From Telluria beijingensis (GTDB lineage Bacteria; Pseudomonadota; Gammaproteobacteria; Burkholderiales; Burkholderiaceae_D), in assembly GCF_030770395.1 (NCBI RefSeq), contig NZ_CP132480.1, positions 540,821 through 604,820 on the forward strand: a stretch of DNA of 64,000 bases. The letters run 5' to 3'. A program made the translations under genes and the position numbers. The notes under the pieces were generated by a model, which had not been told where the DNA came from, ran no database searches, and saw only the letters and a program-made list of their open reading frames with translations. Shown here one piece after another: positions 35,710-44,107 of the stretch (position 1 is the first letter of the stretch; every line of letters starts with the position of its first letter).

Positions 35710-36846
35710 ATGAATCAAGACACTGCGGATTTCATCGTGATCGGCGCCGGGATCGGCGGCGCCTCGGTCGCCTACTGGCTGTCGCAGCGCGCGCGCGTGA
35801 TCGTGCTGGAAGGCGAGACCCAGCCCGGCTACCACAGCACCGGACGCTCGGCCGCGCTGTTCATGGAAAGCTACGGGCCGGACCAGGTGCGCGCGCTGAC
35901 CCGGGCCAGCCTCGGTTTCTTCCGTAACCCGCCGCCGGGATTCGGCGAGCATGCGCTGCTGTCGCCGCGCGGCGCCTTCATGTTCGCCGCCCCCGGCCAG
36001 GAAGCCGCCCTCGACGCCCATGAAGCCACGGTGCGCGCGACCTCCTCGGCGGTGCAGCGCCTCGACGCCCGGGCCGCGCTGGAACTGCTGCCGGTGCTGC
36101 GTCCTGGCCAGGTGGCGGGCGGCGTGCTGGAACAGGATGCCGCCGACATCGACGTCGACGCCCTGCTGCAGGGCTTCCTGCGCGGCGTGCGCCGGCAGGG
36201 CGGTCGCATCGTGTGCGACGCCCGCGTCGGCGCCATGCGGCGCAGCGGCGGCCTGTGGGAAGTGTCTGCCGCCGGCACGACCTTCCGCGCGCCGGTGGTC
36301 GTCAACGCCGCTGGCGCCTGGGCCGACGCGGTCGCGCGCCTGGCCGGCGCCGATCCGGTGGGATTGGTGCCCAAGCGCCGCTCGGCCTTCCTGTTCGCGC
36401 CGCCCGAAGGTATGGACACGGCCCGCTGGCCGATGGTACTGGACGTGACGGAATCGTTCTATATCAAGCCGGATGCCGGCATGCTGCTGGGTTCCCCCTG
36501 CAATGCCGATCCGGCGCCGCCGCACGACGTGCAGGCCGAGGAACTCGATATCGCGCTCGCCATCGACCAGATCGAGCGCCAGACCACCCTGCGCATCCGC
36601 CGGCCGACCCACGTGTGGGCCGGGCTGCGCAGCTTCGTCGCCGACGGCGAACTGGTGGGCGGACACGACGCGAAGCTGCCCGGATTCTTCTGGGCCGCCG
36701 GGCAGGGCGGCTACGGCATCCAGTCCGCGCCCGGCGCGGGGCGCTACTACGCCTCGGTCCTGCTGGGCGCGGCGCCCGATCCGCAACTGGCGGCGTCCGG
36801 CTTCGATCCGGCCCGCATCAGCCCATCGCGTTTCACTCTTCCATGA
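35710..36846 (+). CDS. DAO-family FAD-dependent oxidoreductase
   Basis: A 378-residue flavoenzyme of the glycine/D-amino-acid oxidase (DadA/DAO) family. The FAD motif is FIVIGAGIGGASVAYWLS, followed by ARVIVLEGETQPGYHSTGRSA, VVNAAGAWADAVARLAG and the late FFWAAGQGGYGIQSAPGAG. Members oxidise amines or D-amino acids to imines. No signal peptide, so cytoplasmic. It is followed directly by the peptide transporter gene, whose frame carries an ATG overlapping this stop. Linked by position to the peptidases, it could process released D- or N-modified residues. Confidence 0.88.
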   Translation: MNQDTADFIVIGAGIGGASVAYWLSQRARVIVLEGETQPGYHSTGRSAALFMESYGPDQVRALTRASLGFFRNPPPGFGEHALLSPRGAFMFAAPGQEAALDAHEATVRATSSAVQRLDARAALELLPVLRPGQVAGGVLEQDAADIDVDALLQGFLRGVRRQGGRIVCDARVGAMRRSGGLWEVSAAGTTFRAPVVVNAAGAWADAVARLAGADPVGLVPKRRSAFLFAPPEGMDTARWPMVLDVTESFYIKPDAGMLLGSPCNADPAPPHDVQAEELDIALAIDQIERQTTLRIRRPTHVWAGLRSFVADGELVGGHDAKLPGFFWAAGQGGYGIQSAPGAGRYYASVLLGAAPDPQLAASGFDPARISPSRFTLP

Positions 36847-36866
36847 CCGCCACCGGAGACACCACC

Positions 36867-38165
36867 ATGCGTGACAAGGATAGCTGGTTCGGCCAGCCCA
36901 AGGGCCTGACGATTCTGTTCCTGACCGAGATGTGGGAGAAGTTCTCGTTCTTCGGCATGCGCGCGCTGCAGATCTATTACATGACGAAGGAGCTGCAGTT
37001 CACGCACGCGTCCGCGTCGCTGATCTTCGGCGCCTACGCGGCCGGGGTGTACCTGACGCCGATCTTCGGCGGCATCATCGCCGACCGCTGGCTGGGACGG
37101 CGTCCGGCCGTGATCCTCGGCGGGCTCCTGATGGCGCTGGGCCACTTCATGATGGCTTTCGAGTCGCTGTTCTTCCCGGCGATGGTGGTGATCGCGATCG
37201 GCAACGGCCTGTTCCTGCCGAACCTGCCGAGCCAGGTCAATCTGCTGTACGCGAAAAACGATCCGCGCGCCGGCTCCGCCTTCAATGTCTATTACGTGGG
37301 CATCAACCTGGGCGCCTTCCTGGCGCCGCTGATCTGCGGCACGCTGGGCGAAGTGTATGGCTGGCACTACGGCTTCGGCGCCGCCGGCATCGGCATGTGC
37401 CTGGGCCTGGCGATCTATGTCTGGGGCGGCAAGTACCTGCCGCCCGAGGCCTCGAAGCCGGCCGCCCGCACCCCTCCGGTCCAGGGTGCGGAAGGGTATG
37501 GCACGATCCCGCTGCTGGCCGGTGTCGCGGTAGCGGTCATGCTGTTCCGGATCGCCTATGAACAGACCGGGAATACCTTCGCCATCTGGGCCGATGGCGC
37601 CGTCGACCGCCAGGCCTTCGGCATGACGATCCCCGTCACCTGGTTCCAGTCGCTCAACCCGATGTTCGTGTTCCTGCTCAGCCCCCTGCTGGTGCGCATG
37701 TGGAACGCCCGCGCCGCCCGCGGCCACGCGGTGCCGGCGCTGGAGCGCATGACCCTGGGCGCGTTCGGCATCGGCGTGGCCTATGCCTTGCTGGCCGGGC
37801 TGATCCTGATGGGCGCCGGCGCCGGCTATACCCTCGGCTGGATCTGGATGGTGGGCTTCTTCGCCGTCTTCACCCTGGCCGAGCTGTACATCCTGCCGGT
37901 GGGGCTGGGCCTGTTCGCGACCCTGGCGCCGAAGCGCTTCGCCGCCACCACGGTCGCCGCCTGGTTCTTCTGCTCCTTCGTCGGCAACCTGCTGTCGGGC
38001 GTGATCGGCGCGTTCTGGACCCGCACCAGCCCGCATATATTCTTCCTGCTCATGGCCGCGATCTGCGCCGTGTCGAGCCTGATGCTGTACCGGATCCACC
38101 GGATCCACCGGGCCAGTCCGGTGTCGCAGGCGGTCGTGGTGCCGCCGGTCGAGAAGGCGCTGTAA
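36867..38165 (+). CDS. POT/PTR-family proton-peptide symporter
   Basis: A 432-residue MFS transporter of the proton-dependent oligopeptide family. The signature near the start, FLTEMWEKFSFFGMRALQIYYM, carries the ExxEK/R proton-coupling motif. Later GAYAAGVYLTPIFGGIIADRWLGRR and NVYYVGINLGAFLAPL fit the family. Twelve or so helices are visible. The ATG at 36867 is preferred because CGGAG lies nine bases upstream; an ATG at 36843 overlaps the oxidase stop but lacks a ribosome site. It is shorter than DtpA (about 500). It should import di- or tripeptides and is the counterpart of MlrD in microcystin clusters. Confidence 0.9.
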   Translation: MRDKDSWFGQPKGLTILFLTEMWEKFSFFGMRALQIYYMTKELQFTHASASLIFGAYAAGVYLTPIFGGIIADRWLGRRPAVILGGLLMALGHFMMAFESLFFPAMVVIAIGNGLFLPNLPSQVNLLYAKNDPRAGSAFNVYYVGINLGAFLAPLICGTLGEVYGWHYGFGAAGIGMCLGLAIYVWGGKYLPPEASKPAARTPPVQGAEGYGTIPLLAGVAVAVMLFRIAYEQTGNTFAIWADGAVDRQAFGMTIPVTWFQSLNPMFVFLLSPLLVRMWNARAARGHAVPALERMTLGAFGIGVAYALLAGLILMGAGAGYTLGWIWMVGFFAVFTLAELYILPVGLGLFATLAPKRFAATTVAAWFFCSFVGNLLSGVIGAFWTRTSPHIFFLLMAAICAVSSLMLYRIHRIHRASPVSQAVVVPPVEKAL

Positions 38166-38270
38166 TCTCCGTATTGGAGGAATAGGCAAAAGACGTCCAG
38201 CTTCCGGCAACGCGGGCCGCTGCGCGAAATCGATACTGAGTGCTCTTCCCATCCCCTGAAGGAGCACAGC

Positions 38271-39026
38271 ATGAACAAGATCGCACTCGTCACCGGCGCC
38301 AGCCGCGGCCTTGGCCGCAACACCGCACTGCACATCGCGCGCCGCGGCGGCGACGTGATCGTCACCTACCAAAGCCGCGAGCAGGAGGCCCAGGCCGTGG
38401 TCGACGAGATCCGCGCGCTGGGCCGCCGGGCGCTGGCGCTGCGGCTCGACGTCGGCAATGTCGCCGGTTTCCCGGCCTTCGCCGCCAGCCTGCGCGCCGG
38501 CTTGCAGGAAACCTGGGGCCGCGACAGCTTCGACCACCTGGTCAACAACGCCGGCCATGGCGACATGGCGCCGATCGCGGACACCACCGAAGCCCGGTTC
38601 GACCGACTGGTCGACGTCCATTTCAAGGGCGTTTTCTTCCTGACCCAGGCCCTGCTGCCGCTGCTGGCCGATGGTGGGCGCATCGTCAACCTGTCGAGCG
38701 GCCTGACCCGCGTTTCCTTCCCTGGCTTCGGCGCCTATGCGGCGGTAAAGGGGGCGGTCGAGGTGCTGAGCGTCTACCTGGCCAGGGAACTGGGCAGCCG
38801 CGGCATCGCCGTCAACACGGTGGCGCCGGGCGCGATCGAGACCGACTTCCTGGGCGGCGCGGTGCGCGATACGCCGGACCTGAATGGCGTCTTCGCCGGC
38901 ATGACGGCGCTGGGGCGGGTGGGGGTTCCGGACGATATCGGGCCGATGATCGCCAGCCTGCTGGGCGAGGACAATCGGTGGGTCAATGGCCAGCGCATCG
39001 AGGTCTCGGGCGGGCAGGTGATCTGA
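38271..39026 (+). CDS. Short-chain dehydrogenase/reductase
   Basis: A 251-residue classical SDR: cofactor motif TGASRGLG, NNAG, catalytic Ser in NLSSG and the YAAVK pair (Y-x-x-x-K), ending in a GGQVI tail. RHYQSRE-type residues after the second strand suggest NADP preference, weakly. AAGGAG precedes the ATG. A 105-base gap separates it from the peptide transporter, so it may be its own unit. It ends back to back with the convergent AraC gene. Substrate unknown. Confidence 0.9.
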   Translation: MNKIALVTGASRGLGRNTALHIARRGGDVIVTYQSREQEAQAVVDEIRALGRRALALRLDVGNVAGFPAFAASLRAGLQETWGRDSFDHLVNNAGHGDMAPIADTTEARFDRLVDVHFKGVFFLTQALLPLLADGGRIVNLSSGLTRVSFPGFGAYAAVKGAVEVLSVYLARELGSRGIAVNTVAPGAIETDFLGGAVRDTPDLNGVFAGMTALGRVGVPDDIGPMIASLLGEDNRWVNGQRIEVSGGQVI

Positions 39027-39905
39027 TCAGGCGGCCTGCAGGCGTCTCACTTCGCGCACCGGCGGCAGCCCGAACATGCGCCCGTATTCGCGCGTGAACT
39101 GCTGCACGCTCTCGTAGCCGACCGTATGCGCGGCCAGGCTCGCGCTGGCGCCTTCGGCCAGCATCAGGCGGCGCGCCTCGATCAGGCGCAGCTGCTTCTG
39201 GAATTGCAGCGGCGTGAGCGAGGTCACGGCGCGGAAGTGGTGGTGGAAGGACGATGGACTCATGCCGGCCAGGGCCGCCAGCTCCTCGACCGGCAGGCGG
39301 CGCGCATATTCGCGGCGCAGGACGGCGACCGCGCGCGCCACGCGCCGCACATGGCTGTCGGGCAGGCCCAGGCGCCGGATCGCGGCGCCGTGGCGCCCCA
39401 GCAGCAGCCAGTAATGGAATTCACGGACCAGGGCGTCCTTCAGCACCGGGATCGAGGCCGGCCGCTCCAGGAGGCGCATCAGTCGCAGGGCGGTGTCGTG
39501 CAGGTGTGCGTCGGTGGGTTCGGCGCGCACCGGCGCCTGGCCGTCATCGTCCAGCGCCGCCATCTCGGTCGACAGGCCGGCGATCACCGCCGGGTCGAGG
39601 TCGAGCACCAGCGAGCAATAGGGAGCGGAAGCACTGGCTTGGGTCACCTGGCTGACGGTCGGCACGTCGGCCATGACCAGGAGCGAGTCGCCGGCCGCGA
39701 AGGTAAACGACTGGCTGCCCATCGTGACGTGCTTGCGGCCTTGCAGCACCAGGCAGGCCAGCGGCCGTGCGATCTGGTAGCTGAGGGCCGAGCGTTCGGT
39801 GGCGCGGATCGCCACCAGGCCCGGGATCGGCGTGCGCGCCACGCCGTCCCGGTCCGCCAGGTGGTCCGCATGGCGCAGCACGGTGTCGAGAAGTTCGCTC
39901 TTCAT
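39027..39905 (-). CDS. AraC-family transcriptional regulator
   Basis: A 292-residue regulator with an N-terminal ligand-binding beta domain (RPLACLVLQGRKHVTMGSQSF; DSLLVMADVPTVSQV) of the AraC_N type and a C-terminal double helix-turn-helix (LPVEELAALAGMSPSSFHHHFRAVTSLTPLQFQKQLRL; VGYESVQQFTREYGRMFG is the second). Its stop codon abuts the SDR stop. AraC regulators of this class often control an adjacent oxidoreductase, but here the genes converge, so the target is uncertain. Confidence 0.9.
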   Translation of the reverse strand: MKSELLDTVLRHADHLADRDGVARTPIPGLVAIRATERSALSYQIARPLACLVLQGRKHVTMGSQSFTFAAGDSLLVMADVPTVSQVTQASASAPYCSLVLDLDPAVIAGLSTEMAALDDDGQAPVRAEPTDAHLHDTALRLMRLLERPASIPVLKDALVREFHYWLLLGRHGAAIRRLGLPDSHVRRVARAVAVLRREYARRLPVEELAALAGMSPSSFHHHFRAVTSLTPLQFQKQLRLIEARRLMLAEGASASLAAHTVGYESVQQFTREYGRMFGLPPVREVRRLQAA

Positions 39906-39929
39906 GTGCGCCAGTGTAGACCATCTGCG

Positions 39930-41036
39930 CTACGCTGCTCTCGCTTCGCCGGTGTCGGGCTTTTGCAGCGACGTCATCGATGCCGATTCCGCAGGCGCAG
40001 CTTCGCGCGCCAGCTTCACCGTCTGCACCGGCAGCGCCAGCGCCACGCCGCGCTGTTCCAGTCCGGCCAGGATGGCCAGGTAGATTTCCTGCTGCGTCGT
40101 CATGTAGACGGCATAGTCGGTGTTGTCGACGTAGTACACCGTTTCGTAGTTGAAGCTGGGTGCGGCGATGCTGCTCAGGTGGGCGCGGTCGAAGCGCACC
40201 TGCGGCTGGGCGCTGACGATCTCCTTGATCATCTCCGGCAGTTCGCGCAGCACCGACGCCGGCGTCAGGTGCGATACCGCGAACTGGAACACGACCCGGC
40301 GCGATTCCATGCGGCGCAGGTTCTGCACGCGGCTCGTAAGCAGGTCGTTGTTCGAGAACACGATCTGCTCGCCGGAGAGGCTGCGCACGCGGGTGGTCTT
40401 GAGGCCGATCTTTTCCACCGTACCCAGCATGGTGCCGACGATGATGAAGTCGCCGACCACGAAGGGCTTGTCGAGCACGATCGAGAGCGAGGCGAACAGG
40501 TCGCCCAGGATGCTCTGCACCGCCAGCGCGATGGCGATGCCGCCGATGCCCAGGCTGGCCACCAGGGTGGTGATGTTCACGCCCAGGTTGTCCAGCACCA
40601 TCAGGGCCAGCACCGCCCACAGCAGCACCCTGACCAGGAAGGTGATCGCGGCCGAGGAGGTGATGCGGTCCGGGTCTTCGCTGCGCTCGGCGCGCTTCGC
40701 CCTGAGCCAGGTGCGTAGCGCGTGGTCGCCCCAGATCGCGACCTGGAACAGCACCGCCGTGATCGCGACCCGGCTCAGGAACAGCTGGGCCTTGTCGGAC
40801 AAGGCCAGGAAACTGGCGCCGGCATAGATGCCGACGATGACCAGCACCAGCAGCTTGGTCGAGCGCAGCGCGGCCACGGCGATATCGTCCCACTTGGCCT
40901 CGGTACGGGCCGCGAGCACGGCCAGGCGCCGCGCCAGGATCGATTTGACGGCGTCCAGTCCGGCCGCGACGGCGGCCACCACGACCAGCGCGACCAGCCA
41001 GTCGGCGACGGGATTCTTGAGGATGACGTATTCCAT
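39930..41036 (-). CDS. MscS-family mechanosensitive ion channel
   Basis: A 368-residue small-conductance mechanosensitive channel. Four or five hydrophobic segments precede the pore-lining helix with ASLGIGGIAIALAVQSILGDLFASL, the MscS hallmark. KPFVVGDFIIVG and the beta domain follow (GTVEKIGLKTTRVRSLSGEQIVFSNNDLL). It opens on hypo-osmotic shock to release solutes. A GTG one codon upstream of the ATG is an alternative start; AAAGGA lies a little far from both. It follows the glucosylglycerol-phosphate enzyme gene on the same strand with a 29-base gap, an obvious osmotic pair. Confidence 0.92.
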   Translation of the reverse strand: MEYVILKNPVADWLVALVVVAAVAAGLDAVKSILARRLAVLAARTEAKWDDIAVAALRSTKLLVLVIVGIYAGASFLALSDKAQLFLSRVAITAVLFQVAIWGDHALRTWLRAKRAERSEDPDRITSSAAITFLVRVLLWAVLALMVLDNLGVNITTLVASLGIGGIAIALAVQSILGDLFASLSIVLDKPFVVGDFIIVGTMLGTVEKIGLKTTRVRSLSGEQIVFSNNDLLTSRVQNLRRMESRRVVFQFAVSHLTPASVLRELPEMIKEIVSAQPQVRFDRAHLSSIAAPSFNYETVYYVDNTDYAVYMTTQQEIYLAILAGLEQRGVALALPVQTVKLAREAAPAESASMTSLQKPDTGEARAA

Positions 41037-41065
41037 CACTGTTTCATATTCCTTTCAGTCGAGGT

Positions 41066-43384
41066 TCAGGCAGCGGAGCGTTCGTCCAGCGCGTCGTCCA
41101 GGCCGGATGCCGGCAGCGTCGCCAGCGCCGCCAGGAAGTCGTCGCCCCAGCGCGCCACGTCGCGGTCGTTGACGATCGCGGCCATGCGCCCGGAGCGGTA
41201 GGCCACTTCGTCGGCGCCCATGGTCAGCGCGTGGTACAGGGTCGCGCTCATCGCGTTGCGGTCGTACGGGTTCACCAGCAGCGCGCCGTGCAGTTCTACC
41301 GCGGCGCCGGCGAATTCCGACAGCACCAGCGTGCCCGGGCGCCCGCTGGCGTGGCGGGTGGCGACGTATTCCTTGGCCACCAGGTTCAGGCCGTCGCGCA
41401 GCGGCGTGATCCAGGCGATGCCGCAGGCGGCGTAGTGGGCCACCACGTCCTCGAACGGCAGCGAACGGTAGAAGTAGCGCACCGGCACCCAGTCGAGGGT
41501 CGAGAAGCGGCCGTTGATGCGGCCCACGACCCGGTCCAGCTCCTCGCGCAGGCTGTCGTAGATCTCCATGCCCGACGCCGCCGGCGTGATGATATTGATC
41601 AGCATGACCTTGCCCAGCAGCTCGGGATGCTGTTCCAGCATCCGCTCATACGCTTGCAACTTCTCCAGCGACCCTTTCACATAATCGAGGCGTTCGATCG
41701 AGATGATGCCGGTGCGGCCGTCCAGGTAGTCGTCCCATTCGGCGATCTGGCGCTGGACGTCGTCGGTGCGCACCAGTTCTTCGATCAGCTGCGCATTGGT
41801 GCCGACCGGATGCGCGCCCAGGCTCACGCGGCGCCCGCCCACTTCGAGCGCGGTATGCATGCGGTCGACCCCGAGCGCGCAGCCGAAGGTCAGGTAGCGC
41901 GGCGCGCACGGCACCGCGTCGAGCACCTCGACCGGCGCGCAGGAGCGCGCGGCGTCGACGAAGTTCTCGACGTAGCGCGGGATGTGGAAGCCCACGTAGT
42001 CGCATTGCAGCAGGCTGCCGATGATGTCGTTCCGCCACGGCAGGATGTTGAACACGTCGGACGACGGAAACGCGGTATGGTGGAAGAAGGCGATCGTCAG
42101 GTCGGGCCGCAGCGGGCGCAGGAAGGCCGGCACCATCCACAGGTTGTAGTCGTGGATCCAGACGGTGGCGCCGGGCGCCGCTTCGCGCGCGGTCTGCTCG
42201 GCGAACAGGCGGTTCACTTCAAGATAACGTTCCCAGTGGTCCTGGCGGAACTCGGCCTTGTCGGGGAAGGAGAAGATGATCGGCCAGAACGCCTCTTTCG
42301 AGAATTTTTTGTAGAACTGGTCGATGTCGTCCGCCGTCAATGGAATGCGGGCCGCCTTCAGTTGCGGATAGCGCTGCGCGTCGACGGCGACGTGGGGGAT
42401 AAAGCTGTTTGGTGTCCTGCTCGCCTGCTGCGACCAGGCGACCCACGAGCCCTTGCGGCCGCCGGCGAAGAAGCTGAGCAGGGTCGGCATGATGCCGTTC
42501 GGGCTTTTCGGGCGCCGCTGATAGGTCACGCCGTCCTCGACCACCTCGTCGTAGGGCAGGCGGTGATACACCATCACCAGTTCGGCCTCGCCGTAGGAGG
42601 TCGCCTCGGTGGCCGCGGCGCCGCCGTCGAGGCGCAGCCCGTGGCGGTCGAAAGCCTGCAGGATGCCGCCGCAGCCGGCGGCGTCGGCCACCACCACGCG
42701 CGGCATCTTGCGCACCGCCTGCACCAGCGCCGGTTCGGCGGCGCCGACCACCACGCCGCGGAAGCCCGCCTCGAACATCGACAGGTCGTTCAGCGTGTCG
42801 CCCGCTACCACGATATGGGCCGGATCGAAGCCGGCCACTTCGGCCAGGCGCCGCACCGCCACGCCCTTGCCGACGCCGCGCGGCAGCACGTCCAGGTAGC
42901 GCCCGGCCGAGAACAGCAGGTCGCAGCCGAGGGCGTCGACCGCAGCGCGCAGCGCGGGCGTGATCGCCTCTTCGGTCGCGTAGAACGAGACGCGGCGTTC
43001 CTGCGGCACCGACTGGCGCACCAGGTCGGGGAAATCGGCCAGCGCTTTCAATACGGCCTGGCTGCCCGGCCAGCGCGCCGCGATCTCGTGCGCCAGCGGC
43101 TCGACCGGGCGCAGGTCGGCGTCGACGATGGTGGCGCCGACGTCGGCGATGATGTAGTGGGGGCGGGGGACGGTCGGATCGGACAGCAGGGGAATGACGG
43201 TTTCCAGGCCGCGGCCGGTGACGAACACCAGCGTCGCCTCCGGCAGGGCGCCGGAAAACAGTTCGCGGACATGGCGCCGCGCCTCGTGGGTGCCGGCCAG
43301 CAGCGTACCGTCGAGATCGGTGGCGAGCACCAGGCGTGAGGGATCGAGCTGGCGCGGCCAGTGGCGGGATTCAATGACGGTCAT
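41066..43384 (-). CDS. Glucosylglycerol-phosphate synthase/phosphatase fusion (GgpPS-like)
   Basis: A 772-residue two-domain enzyme. Residues 1-260 are an HAD phosphatase (LATDLDGTLLAG; GDTLNDLSMFEAGF). Residues 270-755 are a GT20 glycosyltransferase with PKSPNGIMPTLLSFFAGG and SWVAWSQQ, phrases typical of glucosylglycerol-phosphate synthase rather than OtsA, plus IERLDYVKG. The phosphatase-first order also differs from trehalose-type TPS-TPP fusions and matches GgpPS. It would make the osmolyte glucosylglycerol from ADP-glucose and glycerol-3-phosphate. AAGGA lies before the ATG. Trehalose-phosphate synthesis is the alternative, less likely. Confidence 0.82.
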   Translation of the reverse strand: MTVIESRHWPRQLDPSRLVLATDLDGTLLAGTHEARRHVRELFSGALPEATLVFVTGRGLETVIPLLSDPTVPRPHYIIADVGATIVDADLRPVEPLAHEIAARWPGSQAVLKALADFPDLVRQSVPQERRVSFYATEEAITPALRAAVDALGCDLLFSAGRYLDVLPRGVGKGVAVRRLAEVAGFDPAHIVVAGDTLNDLSMFEAGFRGVVVGAAEPALVQAVRKMPRVVVADAAGCGGILQAFDRHGLRLDGGAAATEATSYGEAELVMVYHRLPYDEVVEDGVTYQRRPKSPNGIMPTLLSFFAGGRKGSWVAWSQQASRTPNSFIPHVAVDAQRYPQLKAARIPLTADDIDQFYKKFSKEAFWPIIFSFPDKAEFRQDHWERYLEVNRLFAEQTAREAAPGATVWIHDYNLWMVPAFLRPLRPDLTIAFFHHTAFPSSDVFNILPWRNDIIGSLLQCDYVGFHIPRYVENFVDAARSCAPVEVLDAVPCAPRYLTFGCALGVDRMHTALEVGGRRVSLGAHPVGTNAQLIEELVRTDDVQRQIAEWDDYLDGRTGIISIERLDYVKGSLEKLQAYERMLEQHPELLGKVMLINIITPAASGMEIYDSLREELDRVVGRINGRFSTLDWVPVRYFYRSLPFEDVVAHYAACGIAWITPLRDGLNLVAKEYVATRHASGRPGTLVLSEFAGAAVELHGALLVNPYDRNAMSATLYHALTMGADEVAYRSGRMAAIVNDRDVARWGDDFLAALATLPASGLDDALDERSAA

Positions 43385-43716
43385 TCTTCATCCTTTGCAG
43401 CGATGCGTCCGCCCAAGCAGCCGTGGGCTGGGTGGCGGACCGGGTCTGGGCCTGCGATGCTCGCCGGGGAGGCGCGCGGGCCGGAGAAAGGCGGGGCTGC
43501 GGATCGGCGCTCTTTTATGAGAGGAATGCGCGATCTACGCAGGGGAACCGCCAGGCGGAAGAAGGAAGGGGGCGCCGGCATGGATGCCGGAAAATCACGT
43601 GCGCCAGGTGCGCGCGACGCAACCGACCTTCAGATACATTTGTACAATAGCATTTCATGCCGGCATCTTCAACCCGCCATTCCGTATCATGGAAAGCGCG
43701 CCGTCGAAAAAAGCTA
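43385..43716. other. Non-coding gap between the ggpPS-like gene and the tRNA promoter
   Basis: No gene is supported here. The first half is GC-rich; the second half (43615-43716) is AT-richer and includes TTTGTACAATAGC, a -10-like sequence. The promoter of the ggpPS-like gene should lie here on the minus strand, but I could not fix a -35/-10 pair. Open frames crossing this stretch run through the tRNA and are not genes. Confidence 0.5.
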
Positions 43717-43746
43717 TTGCAAAACTTTAAGCGGGGCACTTATAAT
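43717..43746 (+). promoter_or_regulatory. Promoter of tRNA-Val
   Basis: TTGCAA at 43717 and a perfect TATAAT at 43741-43746 with an 18-base spacer lie ten bases before the tRNA. The GC-rich GGCTCCCC after the -10 is like a stringent discriminator, common for stable RNA promoters. Confidence 0.85.
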
Positions 43747-43756
43747 TCGGCTCCCC

Positions 43757-43833
43757 GGGCGGTTAGTTCAGCTGGTTAGAATACTTGGTCGACATCCAAG
43801 GGGTCGCAGGTTCGAATCCTGCACCGCCCACCA
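43757..43833 (+). tRNA. tRNA-Val (anticodon GAC)
   Basis: A complete cloverleaf with CCA encoded. Acceptor GGGCGGT/ACCGCCC, D-arm GTTC/GAAT, anticodon stem CTTGG/CCAAG (43784-43788 with 43796-43800), T-arm GCAGG-TTCGAAT-CCTGC, discriminator A. All stems pair. The anticodon loop is TCGACAT, placing GAC at 43791-43793 (valine) and C at position 33, where U is nearly universal. The body resembles tRNA-Asp genes (AGTTCAG, GGTTAGAATAC), so the valine identity rests on the anticodon. It stands 274 bases before rplC. Confidence 0.9.
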
Positions 43834-43876
43834 GACTTCCAGATCGCAGGCTCCCAGTAATGGTCGTAGCCTGTAG

Positions 43877-43904
43877 AGAAAAGGCGCAGCGGTGTGCCTT
43901 TTCT
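43877..43904 (+). terminator. Hairpin downstream of tRNA-Val
   Basis: AGAAAAGGC pairs exactly with GCCTTTTCT across a ten-base loop. The stem's own T run (TTTTCT) could serve for release. It would stop tRNA transcription before the ribosomal genes. Confidence 0.45.
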
Positions 43905-43987
43905 GTGCCGCTCGGCTAGAGCGGATTCTTCTTTCTCCAGATACTGCGAAAAGCGCAACAGGCCGGTCTCGACTCCGATTTTTCCTG

Positions 43988-44016
43988 TTGCGCTGAAGCC
44001 TTTTGCGCGCTATACT
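43988..44016 (+). promoter_or_regulatory. Promoter of the rplC ribosomal gene run
   Basis: TTGCGC at 43988, a 17-base spacer and TATACT at 44011-44016 form a good sigma-70 promoter. It lies 91 bases before the rplC start, giving a leader of about 85 bases. This gives the ribosomal genes a start independent of rpsJ. Confidence 0.75.
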
Positions 44017-44107
44017 AGCCGGCTTCGGTATGGGTCTGTCTTTTTTGACCCGTATTTTTTAGTAGTTCAACTACCCCCGCCCAATCGTAGGTGGGAATGG
44101 AGAAAAA

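Noticed and set aside
27111..38165. A true microcystin-degradation (mlrABCD) cluster
   Set aside because: No MlrA-type CaaX protease is present and only family-level resemblance can be seen, so substrate identity is not claimed.
41066..43384. Trehalose-6-phosphate synthase/phosphatase (OtsA-OtsB fusion)
   Set aside because: The phosphatase comes first and the GT20 part has PKSPNGIMPTLLSFFAGG and SWVAWSQQ, typical of glucosylglycerol-phosphate synthase.
18353..43756. A prophage or integrative element with integrase at the tRNA
   Set aside because: No integrase, transposase, phage or conjugation gene was found in the block.
43361..43876. A 171-codon frame across the tRNA-Val
   Set aside because: It runs through the promoter and tRNA and has no protein-like features.
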